A DNA stretch of 40,674 nt from UMGS1696 sp964558485 (GCA_964558485.1 CAZLED010000015.1:1-40674), one strand, 5' to 3'; positions 8,002-16,054 are shown, counted from the first letter of the stretch. The notes: generated by a model from the letters alone, not told the origin. Numbers and translations are program-made.

Positions 8002-9219
8002 ATGCGTATTAAATCCGTAAAAGGTACGAACGACTATCTGCCGGAGCAGGTGGCGCTTCGGGAACACATGGAGCAGACCATCCTCTCCTGCTACAAGGAG
8101 AACGGCTTCCGGCGGATCATGACTCCTGCAATTGAAGATATTGAAAACTTAGACAAGAGCGATGGCGGCGAAAACCTGAACCTGATCTTCAAGATCATGA
8201 AGCGTGGCGAAAAGCTCACCAAGGCCATGGAGAACGGCGAAGAGCTGGCGGACATGGGTCTGCGGTACGACCTGACGCTGCCCCTGTCCCGATACTATGC
8301 TGCCAATCGTGCCAAGCTGGAGCTGCCCTTCAAGTGTATCCAGATGGACAGAGTGTATAGAGCCGAGCAGCCCCAGAAAGGCAGACTCCGGGAGTTCATC
8401 CAGTGCGACATCGACATCATCGGGGACAACAGCCCGGCCTGCGAAATGGAGCTGATCACCGTGACCGCCAAGGCATTGCAGCGGCTGGACATTGGTACCT
8501 TCACCGTAAAGATCAACGACCGGAAGGTGCTCAATGCCCTGCTGTCCTCCTGTGGCTTTGCCGACGAACAGCTTGCCTCTGTTTGCATCAGCTTTGATAA
8601 GCTGGACAAGATCGGCGTGGACGGCGTTTTGGCAGAGCTGACCGAAAAGCAATTTGACCAGAGCGCCATCGATGCCTTTGCTTCCGTGCTGTCTGAGCTG
8701 CCTCTGTCCATGGACGCTGTAGCAGCACGGGTCGGCAGTGAGCTGACGGAAGGGCTTCGCAGTATCATCGAAAACGCTACGGCACTGTCTGACGGCGGCT
8801 ACACCGTTGAATTCGACATTTCTCTGGTCCGTGGGCAGGGCTACTACACCGGCACGGTGTTCGAGATCAAGAGCGACAAGTTCCGTGGTTCCGTGGCTGG
8901 CGGCGGTCGCTATGACAACCTGATCGGCAAGTTCGTAGGCGAAAATGTGGCGGCTTGCGGTTTCTCCATTGGCTTCGAGCGGATCTTCGGCATTCTCTCC
9001 GACATGGAGCGTTCGGCTACGCTGCGGAAGAAGATCGCTTATGTGTACGAATCCGATTATGCGTCCGTCTATCCCAAGGCCGAGGCACTGCGTGGGGAAT
9101 TCGATGTTTCCCTGTTCCGTCGGCCGAAGAAGATGAAGGGCTTCTTGGATCGACTGGAAGCCTCCGGTTTTGCCGGGTTCCTGGTAGAGGACGGCGAGAT
9201 CGAATATTTTCAGAAATAA
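8002..9219 (+). CDS. hisS: Histidine--tRNA ligase
   Basis: Charges tRNA-His with histidine in the cytoplasm. The 405-residue protein is a class II synthetase starting MRIKSVKGTNDYLPEQ. Motif 2 reads MDRVYRAEQPQKGRLREF followed by IQCDIDIIG, closer to archaeal/eukaryotic-type HisRS than to the common bacterial form. The histidine-binding loop LVRGQGYYTGT and motif 3 GGGRYDNLIG are intact, so it should be a true ligase and not the HisZ regulatory paralogue. The C-terminal anticodon domain is short, about 63 residues after the catalytic core against the usual 90 or so. The start at 8002 has AGAAAGGAT upstream; an in-frame extension reaching back to 7825 would cover the promoter and is rejected. 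The gene is alone; the usual aspS partner is not next to it. Confidence 0.95.
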   Translation: MRIKSVKGTNDYLPEQVALREHMEQTILSCYKENGFRRIMTPAIEDIENLDKSDGGENLNLIFKIMKRGEKLTKAMENGEELADMGLRYDLTLPLSRYYAANRAKLELPFKCIQMDRVYRAEQPQKGRLREFIQCDIDIIGDNSPACEMELITVTAKALQRLDIGTFTVKINDRKVLNALLSSCGFADEQLASVCISFDKLDKIGVDGVLAELTEKQFDQSAIDAFASVLSELPLSMDAVAARVGSELTEGLRSIIENATALSDGGYTVEFDISLVRGQGYYTGTVFEIKSDKFRGSVAGGGRYDNLIGKFVGENVAACGFSIGFERIFGILSDMERSATLRKKIAYVYESDYASVYPKAEALRGEFDVSLFRRPKKMKGFLDRLEASGFAGFLVEDGEIEYFQK

Positions 9220-9231
9220 ATCAGTGTCAAC

Positions 9232-10080
9232 TTAACGATACTGTTTCATGGCAGCATATCCGCACCGCTGGCACAGCGGTTCGGTGATCTGCTTGGTGAC
9301 AAAGGACTGCCTGAGGGCGTTGGCTCTGGGACTGTGCAGGATCTCCTCTAAGGGAGTGACGAACAGATTTCCCAGCGCCAACGCCCCTTCTGCGTCCAGA
9401 CAGCAAGGAACGACCGTGCCATCTACCAGCACGCCAAACTGGTCACGCAGGCCGTAGCAGCTATGGCTGGTGCTGACCGGTGCGGCGTCCGTGTCCGGCC
9501 AATCGAACTTTTCGCCCCATTCCAGAAAGACCTTTTCCCGAAGCTTATAGCCACTGTAGATCTCCTGCCAGGGCGTGCCATCGGTATCGAAAAAGCCATG
9601 CATGGCGGCAAGGATCTGCTCGTTGGCGGTGCTTTGTCCACCCAAATTCCACAGGCGCATGACGGCAATGATCCCTTGTGCTGCGGCGTCTCTGCAAAAC
9701 CGGAAACAGCCATCCAGGTAGGTCTCCAAGGAGATACCCATTCTGTTGGCTTCGTAGGCGTGCAGAGAGATGCTGACCTTATGCAGAGCCGGAGCGCTTG
9801 CAAGGATCGTATGCTTTTGCGGCAGCAGCGTACCGTTGGTGGTCAGGATCACTCGAAAACCCAGCTCATCGGCGATGGCAAGAAAGTCAGCCAGCCGGGG
9901 ATGCAGCAGTGGTTCGCCCATCAGGTGAAAGTACAGGTAGTCGGCAAAGGGACGGATCTGCGTGGCGGCACACCGGAACTGTTCTGTATCCATAAAATGC
10001 ACCGGCCGCTTGGTACCGTGGCAGAAGCTGCAGGTCAGGTTACAGGCATTGGTGATCTCTAAAAATGCTTTTTTGGCCAT
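9232..10080 (-). CDS. Radical SAM protein with SPASM-like cysteines
   Basis: A 282-residue radical SAM enzyme. The [4Fe-4S]-binding CxxxCxxC motif is CNLTCSFC (C13, C17, C20), followed by the GE motif region (HLMGEPLLHPRL) and TTNGTLL. The C-terminal part has further cysteines in a SPASM/twitch-like pattern: SHSCYG, VVPCCLDAEG and EPLCQRCGY, fit to bind one or two auxiliary clusters. Such proteins modify peptides or proteins, or act in cofactor or anaerobic-maturase pathways; no precursor peptide was recognised nearby, so the substrate is unknown. A GTAGGAGAG ribosome site precedes the ATG. It converges on hisS with only 12 bp between the stops and no visible terminator. Confidence 0.88.
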   Translation of the reverse strand: MAKKAFLEITNACNLTCSFCHGTKRPVHFMDTEQFRCAATQIRPFADYLYFHLMGEPLLHPRLADFLAIADELGFRVILTTNGTLLPQKHTILASAPALHKVSISLHAYEANRMGISLETYLDGCFRFCRDAAAQGIIAVMRLWNLGGQSTANEQILAAMHGFFDTDGTPWQEIYSGYKLREKVFLEWGEKFDWPDTDAAPVSTSHSCYGLRDQFGVLVDGTVVPCCLDAEGALALGNLFVTPLEEILHSPRANALRQSFVTKQITEPLCQRCGYAAMKQYR

Positions 10081-10103
10081 GGGGCTCTCCTACTCTTTTA
10101 TCG

Positions 10104-10156
10104 AAAAAATGCGCTGCCTTTCTTTTTTTTAGAAACGATGAGACAGCGCTTTTTTT
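10104..10156 (-). terminator. Intrinsic terminator of the decarboxylase operon (probably bidirectional)
   Basis: AAAAAATGCGCTG (10104-10116) pairs with CAGCGC plus a run of seven T (10144-10156). On the minus strand the stem is followed by a U-rich tract. It overlaps the stop of the regulator-like gene at its right edge and separates that operon from the radical SAM gene. Confidence 0.75.
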
Positions 10157-10824
10157 CATATTTCATTTTCGTTTCCGGATGGATATACGCACAGGACATA
10201 GCCACCGTTTTTGCACCGATCGTATCGAATGCACTTTTGGTGACAACACGCCATCAGCGCCCCGTTGATCCGGGCAACATGGGTAGCGATGGTTTCGGCC
10301 AGGGCATTTCCGTTCTCATGATACGGATACGGGTAGCTGTAGGCCTCGATGCGACGATAGGAATTTGGCGTGCCGGCAGACGTGAGAATGGTCATAAGGA
10401 TACGCTTGTCCTGTTCACGCAGGGATAACGGATAGATGCGGAACTGGATATTGTGGTGGATCATAAAAAAGCCGTGATCCAGGTGGTATCCTTCCATGCC
10501 GGCTGTCCGGGACTTTTGCCAGCCCATCCTGTTACAGAGGATCTTTTCCATTTTGGCAAGCAGCAACGCTTCCGTCGGCAGTACACAGATCTGCAGCATT
10601 TTACTGACATGGCCTTCGCCCAATGCCAATACAGACGCATCGGACGGACAGCAGGGGTATGCCCGTTCCGCCACATCCTGAAAGGTCAGGATACAGACGA
10701 TCGGCTGCAGATACTCTATTACAAACGGTGGAAAAGAAACTGCGCAAGGAAATCCCATGTCAAGGACTCTCTTGCGCAGTGCCAAGGCCCGGTTGGAAAC
10801 TTCTATATCCAGCACGAGCACCAT
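10156..10824 (-). CDS. Response-regulator-like protein with degenerate receiver and winged-helix C-domain
   Basis: A 222-residue protein of the OmpR-type layout. The N-terminal 100 or so residues (MVLVLDIEVSNRALALRKRV) keep the alternating strand/helix pattern of a receiver, but where the phosphoacceptor Asp is expected the strand reads CILTFQDVAE, and the usual N-terminal acidic pair is not evident. The C-terminal 90 residues (LSLREQDKRILMTILTSAG, ETIATHVARINGAL, NGGYVLCVYP) resemble a divergent winged-helix DNA-binding domain. It begins four bases after the oadA stop and so is probably translated by coupling as the last gene of the Na+ decarboxylase operon. A phosphorylation-independent regulator is the best reading, but the family assignment is from pattern only. 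Confidence 0.55.
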   Translation of the reverse strand: MVLVLDIEVSNRALALRKRVLDMGFPCAVSFPPFVIEYLQPIVCILTFQDVAERAYPCCPSDASVLALGEGHVSKMLQICVLPTEALLLAKMEKILCNRMGWQKSRTAGMEGYHLDHGFFMIHHNIQFRIYPLSLREQDKRILMTILTSAGTPNSYRRIEAYSYPYPYHENGNALAETIATHVARINGALMACCHQKCIRYDRCKNGGYVLCVYPSGNENEI

Positions 10825-10828
10825 GATC

Positions 10829-12226
10829 TTATACCGAATGTACCTTCTGCGCAGCGTCTGCGTTGTCAGCGTCCAGTCCGTATTTTTTTGCTTTTCTATA
10901 TTCGAAGAACTTGGTAGCCACCTGTTCGAACAGGGCGTAGGACAGCACGTCTTCTTCCTGTTCCATGTAAGGCTTCACGGCCTCACGCAGGTTGTCCAGC
11001 TCCGGCTTCAACAGGTCGGCCGGACGGCAGGTGATGGGCTTTTCGTCGCCGATGATCTGCTTGCGGAATGCAGGGTCTACATCCACAGGAGACTTGCCGT
11101 AGTCGCCACGGATCATGCCCTTGAATTCCTTGGACACCATCTTGTAGCGTTCGCCGGCAATGACATTCAGCACGGCCTGGGTACCCACGATCTGGGAGGT
11201 AGGCGTTACCAGCGGCGGGTAACCGGCATCTTTGCGCACTCTCGGCACTTCCTCCAGCACCTCAGCCAGCTTTTCGCTCTTGCCCTGCTGCTTCAGCTGA
11301 GACACCAGGTTGGACAGCATACCGCCGGGTACCTGGTACATCAGGCAGTTTACGTCTACCTTCAGCACCTTGGGATCCAGCAGACCGGAGGACATATACT
11401 TTTCCCGCAGCGGTGCGAAGTACTTGCTCACCTTATCCAGTGCGTTCAGATCCAGGCCGGTGTCGTAGGGCGTGCCCTGGAGGGTCGCTACGATGGGCTC
11501 TGTCGGAGGCTGAGACGTACCCATGGACATGGGAGAGATGGCAGTGTCCACGATGTCCACGCCGGCTTCAATGGCCTTCAGCACGGTCATGGAAGCAAGG
11601 CCGGTGGTGTAGTGGGTGTGCAGCTGGATCGGCACCTTCACGGTGGACTTCAGCGCAGTCACCAGGTCAAAGGCAGCATAGGGCGTCAGCAGGCCGGACA
11701 TATCCTTGATGCAGATGGAGTCGGCGCCCATGTCTTCCAGCTCCTTGGCGTACTTACAGAAGGCTTCGTTGGAGTGCACGGGGCTGATGGTATAGCTGAT
11801 GGCAGCCTGTACGTGACCGCCTTCCTTCTTGGTGGCCTTGATAGCAGTCTGCAGGTTCCGGGAGTCGTTCATAGCATCGAAGATCCGGAGGATGTCGATA
11901 CCATTGGCGATGGACTTCTGCACGAAGTATTCCACCACGTCGTCCGCATAGTGACGATATCCCAGAATATTCTGGCCACGGAACAGCATCTGCAGCTTGG
12001 TGTTCTTCACCTCGGCACGGATCTTCCGCAGTCTTTCCCAGGGGTCTTCATTCAGGAACCGGAGGCAGGAGTCAAAGGTAGCTCCACCCCAGGCTTCCAG
12101 AGAATGGTAACCGATCTTGTCCATATCTGCCAGAATCGGCAGCATTTCTTCCGTAGTCATACGGGTAGCGATCAGAGACTGGTGTGCGTCCCGGAGCGCG
12201 GTTTCGGTAATTTTTACTTTTGCCAT
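10829..12226 (-). CDS. oadA: Oxaloacetate decarboxylase alpha / 5S-type carboxyltransferase
   Basis: Transfers the carboxyl group between oxaloacetate (or pyruvate) and the biotin carrier. The 465-residue protein has the HMGL-like TIM barrel (ITETALRDAHQSLIATR, LRIFDAMNDSRN, IKDMSGLLTPY) with the metal-binding HTHYTTG segment, then the conserved carboxylase domain (VPGGMLSNL, TPTSQIVGTQAV). It stops before any biotinyl domain; the carrier is a separate gene upstream. This matches the 5S subunit of propionibacterial transcarboxylase and OadA of Na+ pumps. An AAGGAT site lies about 12 nt upstream of the ATG. It is fourth after mmdA, oadG, the biotin carrier and oadB, with small gaps throughout. 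Confidence 0.93.
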   Translation of the reverse strand: MAKVKITETALRDAHQSLIATRMTTEEMLPILADMDKIGYHSLEAWGGATFDSCLRFLNEDPWERLRKIRAEVKNTKLQMLFRGQNILGYRHYADDVVEYFVQKSIANGIDILRIFDAMNDSRNLQTAIKATKKEGGHVQAAISYTISPVHSNEAFCKYAKELEDMGADSICIKDMSGLLTPYAAFDLVTALKSTVKVPIQLHTHYTTGLASMTVLKAIEAGVDIVDTAISPMSMGTSQPPTEPIVATLQGTPYDTGLDLNALDKVSKYFAPLREKYMSSGLLDPKVLKVDVNCLMYQVPGGMLSNLVSQLKQQGKSEKLAEVLEEVPRVRKDAGYPPLVTPTSQIVGTQAVLNVIAGERYKMVSKEFKGMIRGDYGKSPVDVDPAFRKQIIGDEKPITCRPADLLKPELDNLREAVKPYMEQEEDVLSYALFEQVATKFFEYRKAKKYGLDADNADAAQKVHSV

Positions 12227-12262
12227 ATCTTTATACGTATCCTTTCACATCACACAATCAAC

Positions 12263-13450
12263 TTAGCCAGCGAAATATTGCAGGAATACACCGGCAGCCA
12301 CAGCGGAACCGATAACACCGGCTACGTTGGGACCCATGGCGTGCATCAGCAGGAAGTTGGAAGGATTCTCCTTCTGCCCTTCGACCTGTGCAACACGGGC
12401 AGCCATCGGCACAGCAGACACACCGGCAGAACCGATCAGGGGGTTGACCTGACCCTTGGTAGCCCAGCACATGATCTTACCGCCGACCAGACCACCAACG
12501 GTAGACAGGCAGAATGCAGCCAGACCTAAGAAGATGATCTTCAAGGTATCCAGTGCCAGGAAGTTGTTGGCGTTGGCAGTAGCACCAACGGAAACGCCCA
12601 GGCAGATGGTGACGATGTTCATCAGCTCGTTCTGTGCGGTCTTGGACAGACGGTCGGTCACGCCGGAGACGTTGAGCAGGTTACCCAGCATCAGGAAGCC
12701 CACCAGAGGAGCAGCATCCGGCACGATGATACAAACGACCAGCGTTACCACGATGGGGAAGATAACCTTTTCGGTCTTGGAAACGGGACGCAGGGTGGTC
12801 ATGACGATGCTGCGTTCCTTCTTGGTGGTCAGCAGCTTCATGAACGGGGGCTGGATGATGGGGATCAGGGCCATGTAGCTATAGGCCGCAATGGCGATGG
12901 CACCCAGCAGCTCCGGCGCAAGGGTCTTGGTGACCAGGATGGCGGTAGGACCGTCGGCACCACCGATGATACCGATAGCGGCAGACTGCATGGGAGTAAA
13001 GCCCAGGAACAGTGCGCCGATGAAAGCTGCGAACACGCCGAACTGGGCAGCAGCACCCAGCAGCAGAGACTTAGGGTTGGCGATCAGGGCAGAGAAGTCT
13101 GTCATGGCACCAACGCCCAGGAAGATCAGAGACGGATAGATACCCAGCTTGACACCCAGATACAGGAAGTCGATCAGGTTGCCCTGTTCCACGATGGTCT
13201 GGATGTTGATAGGCGAACCGTCTTCATGGATAAAGAGATCCATATGGAACAGGTTCGCACCGGGCAGGTTGGCCAGCAGCATACCAAATGCGATGGGCAG
13301 CAGCAGCAATGGCTCGAACTTTTTGACCACGGCCAGATAGAACAGCACGCCGATGATCACGTACATGATCAGGGTCTTCACCAGCAGGACAGGGTCTGCC
13401 AACAGCTGGGGGATCCCGGTCGAGTTATAAAAATCAGAAAAGAAACTCAA
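12263..13450 (-). CDS. oadB: Na+-translocating decarboxylase beta subunit (carboxybiotin decarboxylase)
   Basis: Integral membrane pump that decarboxylates carboxybiotin and exports Na+. The 395-residue protein has about nine to eleven hydrophobic segments and the conserved signatures GVGAMTDFSALIANP, GIIGGADGPTAI, PPFMKLLTT and NANNFLALDT. The start appears to be TTG at 13450, with GGAG six bases upstream; no better-placed ATG is seen. It lies between the biotin carrier and oadA genes. Family members serve oxaloacetate, methylmalonyl-CoA, glutaconyl-CoA or malonate decarboxylases, so the substrate is set by the carboxyltransferases in the operon, not by this subunit. Confidence 0.95.
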   Translation of the reverse strand: MSFFSDFYNSTGIPQLLADPVLLVKTLIMYVIIGVLFYLAVVKKFEPLLLLPIAFGMLLANLPGANLFHMDLFIHEDGSPINIQTIVEQGNLIDFLYLGVKLGIYPSLIFLGVGAMTDFSALIANPKSLLLGAAAQFGVFAAFIGALFLGFTPMQSAAIGIIGGADGPTAILVTKTLAPELLGAIAIAAYSYMALIPIIQPPFMKLLTTKKERSIVMTTLRPVSKTEKVIFPIVVTLVVCIIVPDAAPLVGFLMLGNLLNVSGVTDRLSKTAQNELMNIVTICLGVSVGATANANNFLALDTLKIIFLGLAAFCLSTVGGLVGGKIMCWATKGQVNPLIGSAGVSAVPMAARVAQVEGQKENPSNFLLMHAMGPNVAGVIGSAVAAGVFLQYFAG

Positions 13451-13497
13451 AATTCACTCCACTCCATTTCTCAAAAATTTGTGATAACGGAGCAGTC

Positions 13498-13896
13498 TCA
13501 ACCCAGCGTTACGATGGGGTCGCCGGAGTTGACCGTTGCGCCCTGAGGAGCATTGATGGCAACGACCTTACCGCCTTCGGCAGCAAAGATCTCGTTTTCC
13601 ATCTTCATAGCTTCCAGGATGCATACCAGATCGTCCTTGGCAATGGTGTCGCCCACCTTGACGTTCATCTTCAGGATGGTGCCGGGCATGGGTGCGTTGA
13701 TGGTAGCAGAACCGGCGGCAGGTGCAGCAGGAGCGGCAGCAGGAGCCGGAGCAGCAGCCGGGGCCGGAGCAGGTGCAGCAGCGGGTGCAGCGGCGGGTGC
13801 GGCTACAGGAGCTGCAACAGGGGCAGTGGCGGCACCGGCTTCTTCTACCAGAACTTCGTAGGTCACACCGTTAACGGTAACATTGTACTTTTTCAT
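13498..13896 (-). CDS. Biotin carboxyl carrier protein of the Na+ decarboxylase
   Basis: Carries CO2 as carboxybiotin between the carboxyltransferase and the membrane pump. The 132-residue protein has a short N-terminal segment (MKKYNVTVNGVTYEVLVEE), a long Pro-Ala linker (about residues 20-60) and a biotinyl domain ending in TLG. The biotinylated lysine is K98 in EAMKMEN. The Pro-Ala linker gives the low-complexity DNA around 13720-13830 and is typical of decarboxylase carriers. A GGAGGATTT site precedes the ATG. It appears to be the only biotin carrier in the operon and so would be shared by both carboxyltransferases. It corresponds to the 1.3S/MmdC/GcdC-type subunit. Confidence 0.94.
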   Translation of the reverse strand: MKKYNVTVNGVTYEVLVEEAGAATAPVAAPVAAPAAAPAAAPAPAPAAAPAPAAAPAAPAAGSATINAPMPGTILKMNVKVGDTIAKDDLVCILEAMKMENEIFAAEGGKVVAINAPQGATVNSGDPIVTLG

Positions 13897-13914
13897 TGCA
13901 GAAATCCTCCAAAA

Positions 13915-14319
13915 TCACTGATTGTCCGCTGAATTTCCCATCCAGCCGGAAGCGTTGTTTTTTCTTGTAAAGGAAACTACCCGGAAAGGCAGATTGGGTT
14001 TGCCGGATTCGCTCTGGTATGCAGCAATGGCAGCGGTGATCACAGCGATCAGTTGGCTGTCATCCTGGGCAGGAGCGGCCGTTTGTACAGGAGCCGGCGC
14101 AGGAGCAGGTGCTTCGGCTTTGGCTGCTTTGGGGGCAGGTGCGCTCTGGGGCTTTTCCTTGGTGGTACCGCCAAACACGGCACCAAAGATCTTCAGGATC
14201 AGCCACAGGATGATCAGCACCATGAATACAGTGCCCATACCACGGAGCAGCATTTCTCCGGACAGGGAGAACTTTTCTGCCGTAGTCAGGGAAGTCAGTG
14301 CGATAGAAATCATTTTCAT
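13915..14319 (-). CDS. Na+ decarboxylase gamma-type subunit (OadG/MmdD-like)
   Basis: Small membrane-anchored subunit that assembles the Na+ decarboxylase complex. The 134-residue protein has one transmembrane helix at about residues 25-50 (GMGTVFMVLIILWLILKIF), a Pro/Ala-rich linker (about 57-87) and a C-terminal conserved tail with IAVITAAIAAY and FRVVSFTRK. This helix-linker-tail layout is typical of OAD_gamma-family proteins, which vary widely in sequence. GGAGG lies nine bases before the ATG. It sits between mmdA and the biotin carrier with gaps of about 20 bp, the usual position for this subunit. Confidence 0.88.
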   Translation of the reverse strand: MKMISIALTSLTTAEKFSLSGEMLLRGMGTVFMVLIILWLILKIFGAVFGGTTKEKPQSAPAPKAAKAEAPAPAPAPVQTAAPAQDDSQLIAVITAAIAAYQSESGKPNLPFRVVSFTRKNNASGWMGNSADNQ

Positions 14320-14341
14320 AGTTTAGTACCTCCGACTGCGA

Positions 14342-15823
14342 TCACAGAGGCATATTGACGTGGCGGCGGTACGGGGAGCCTTTGCTCTTGGATTGCAGCA
14401 TCATAACGGCGGCAGTCAGTCTCTGGCGGATCTCACCGGCGGCGATGATGTCATCCACTTCTCCGGCTCTGGCAGCGGCAACGGGCGTACCCACGGTGGC
14501 ATCCCACTTCTCTTCCAGCTCGGCTCTGGTCACGTCTCCTGCGATCTGGTCGTTCCACAGGAAGGCAACGGCAGAAGCGGCAGGCATCACACCGATCTTG
14601 GCATCCTCCAGGCACAGCACAACATCAGCACCCAGTGCCTTGGAGCCCATCAGCGTGAACACGGTACCATAGGCTTCGCCGGCGTTCAGGGTGATCATGG
14701 GTGTACGTGCCATAGCATAGGTATGGGCCAGCTTGGCAAGCTCAGCGGCATAGGGGCTCTTTTCGGCTTCTACAGACACGTCGGCACCCTTGGAATCCAC
14801 CAGTGTGATCACGGGGATGTTGTAGCAGTCGCAGAAGGAGATCAGCTTGGTGAGCTTTCTGGCAGCGGCTGCGGTCAGGATCCCATCGTTCACAGCATGG
14901 TTGTTGCCGACCACGCCGCATACGGTGCCACCCAGGGAAACAAAGCCACATACAGCTTCCGGTGCGTATGAATCCCACAGCTCCACAAACTTGGCGTCGT
15001 CCGCAAATGCAGCGATCAGTGCCTTCATATCCTTGGAAGCTGTATAAGCATCGATGGATACCAGGCGGTTCACTTCGTCGGCAGAGATGGTGTCCACGGT
15101 GCCTTCTGCGTTGTTGGCAGGCAGCATGGACAGGAGCAGCTTGGCATATCCAATGGCTTCGGCGGCGTCCTTGGCGGTGATAGCAGCCAGACCGGATTCT
15201 GCCGCAAAGGTGGACTTACCAGCGTCTTCACCTACCACAAAAGGAGCGTTCACGCTGATGGAAGCAGTGTCTTCGGTGACGATAACGAAATCGTACATCC
15301 CGGCGATCACGGCAGCGGCACCCTGGGAAATACCCGGCACCACGGCGATCTGGGGGATCACACCGGAAGCAAGCGATGCTGCCTTCATGATCTTCCCATA
15401 CGCAGCCAGGGCACGGACACCCTCCGGCAGATAGGCTCCGGCGCTATCGAAGATACCAATGATGGGTGCGCCGTTTTCGGTGGCCATCCGGTACAGCTCG
15501 GCGATCTTTTGCGCCTGGGTCTCGCTGACTGCCCCTTTGGTACGGGACAGATCCTGTGCGTAGGCATACACTAAGCAGCCGTTCACAGCACCCCAGCCGG
15601 TGATCACGCCTTCCAGTTCTTCCGCTGCGTTGTCCTCGAATTCGCTGTTTCGACGGGTCACATAGGCGCCTGTCTCCACAAAGGTCCCTTCATCGAACAA
15701 CATGGCAATGCGTTCTCTGGCACTGCCGCCAAGAGACGCTATGGTCTCACGCAGTGCAGAGGCGGTTTTGCCGGCATTCCCAGCGAGAGAACGATACAAA
15801 ACCTCAAAACTCTTAGTTTCCAT
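14342..15823 (-). CDS. Acyl-CoA carboxyltransferase (MmdA/12S-like)
   Basis: Transfers a carboxyl group between an acyl-CoA and biotin. The 493-residue protein belongs to the carboxyl transferase family of crotonase-like subunits (methylmalonyl-CoA decarboxylase alpha, propionyl-CoA carboxylase beta, transcarboxylase 12S). It has two tandem crotonase-like halves with the oxyanion-type segments GISQGAAAVIAG in the N-half and AGEAYGTVFTLMGSKALGAD in the C-half, plus FDSAGAYLPEGV. The acyl-CoA substrate cannot be fixed: methylmalonyl-CoA is the commonest, while glutaconyl-CoA decarboxylase alpha is usually longer. It is first in the operon, with GGAGGACATAA before the ATG and a good promoter about 100 bp upstream. 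Confidence 0.9.
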   Translation of the reverse strand: METKSFEVLYRSLAGNAGKTASALRETIASLGGSARERIAMLFDEGTFVETGAYVTRRNSEFEDNAAEELEGVITGWGAVNGCLVYAYAQDLSRTKGAVSETQAQKIAELYRMATENGAPIIGIFDSAGAYLPEGVRALAAYGKIMKAASLASGVIPQIAVVPGISQGAAAVIAGMYDFVIVTEDTASISVNAPFVVGEDAGKSTFAAESGLAAITAKDAAEAIGYAKLLLSMLPANNAEGTVDTISADEVNRLVSIDAYTASKDMKALIAAFADDAKFVELWDSYAPEAVCGFVSLGGTVCGVVGNNHAVNDGILTAAAARKLTKLISFCDCYNIPVITLVDSKGADVSVEAEKSPYAAELAKLAHTYAMARTPMITLNAGEAYGTVFTLMGSKALGADVVLCLEDAKIGVMPAASAVAFLWNDQIAGDVTRAELEEKWDATVGTPVAAARAGEVDDIIAAGEIRQRLTAAVMMLQSKSKGSPYRRHVNMPL

Positions 15824-15925
15824 TTATGTCCTCCGGTATGAATGAAATAACGGTATAGAGAGGAGAGACGATCTCTTGTTCTGCTTTTTGACAAAAACAA
15901 AATACCACTCTGCCCCATTATAATA

Positions 15926-15954
15926 ATCATACCCCTTTTCGCCGAAAAATGCAA
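15926..15954 (-). promoter_or_regulatory. Promoter of the Na+ decarboxylase operon
   Basis: On the minus strand TTGCAT (15949-15954), 17 nt spacer, TATGAT (15926-15931). Transcription would start near 15919, giving a leader of about 95 nt. A small palindrome, TTTTC-GGC-GAAAA, sits within the spacer. Confidence 0.65.
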
Positions 15955-15965
15955 GAGGATTTGGA

Positions 15966-16054
15966 GAATTTCTGCAATTTTTTCCGGCCATTTCTGCAAT
16001 TTCCAGACTTTGCCCAGATTCCGGGACCGATCTGCTGGAATTTCTGTGAATTTC
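15966..16054. repeat. Three AT-rich direct repeats upstream of the decarboxylase operon
   Basis: Copies of GAATTTCTGCAATTT-like sequence at 15966-15980, 15990-16002 and 16039-16053 (the last GAATTTCTGTGAATT). The first two are about 23 bp apart and adjoin the -35 element of the operon promoter on its upstream side. This may be an activator or repressor binding array. No open frame in this 340-bp gap (15824-16164) looks real. Confidence 0.5.

Noticed and set aside
13720..13840. Tandem-repeat or minisatellite-like GCAGCAGG-rich DNA
   Set aside because: It encodes the Pro-Ala linker of the biotin carrier and is explained by the protein.
10829..15823. Assignment of the operon as glutaconyl-CoA decarboxylase
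   Set aside because: The acyl-CoA transferase is 493 residues, shorter than typical GcdA, and a pyruvate-type transferase is present; methylmalonyl-CoA/oxaloacetate fits better, though the substrate remains open.
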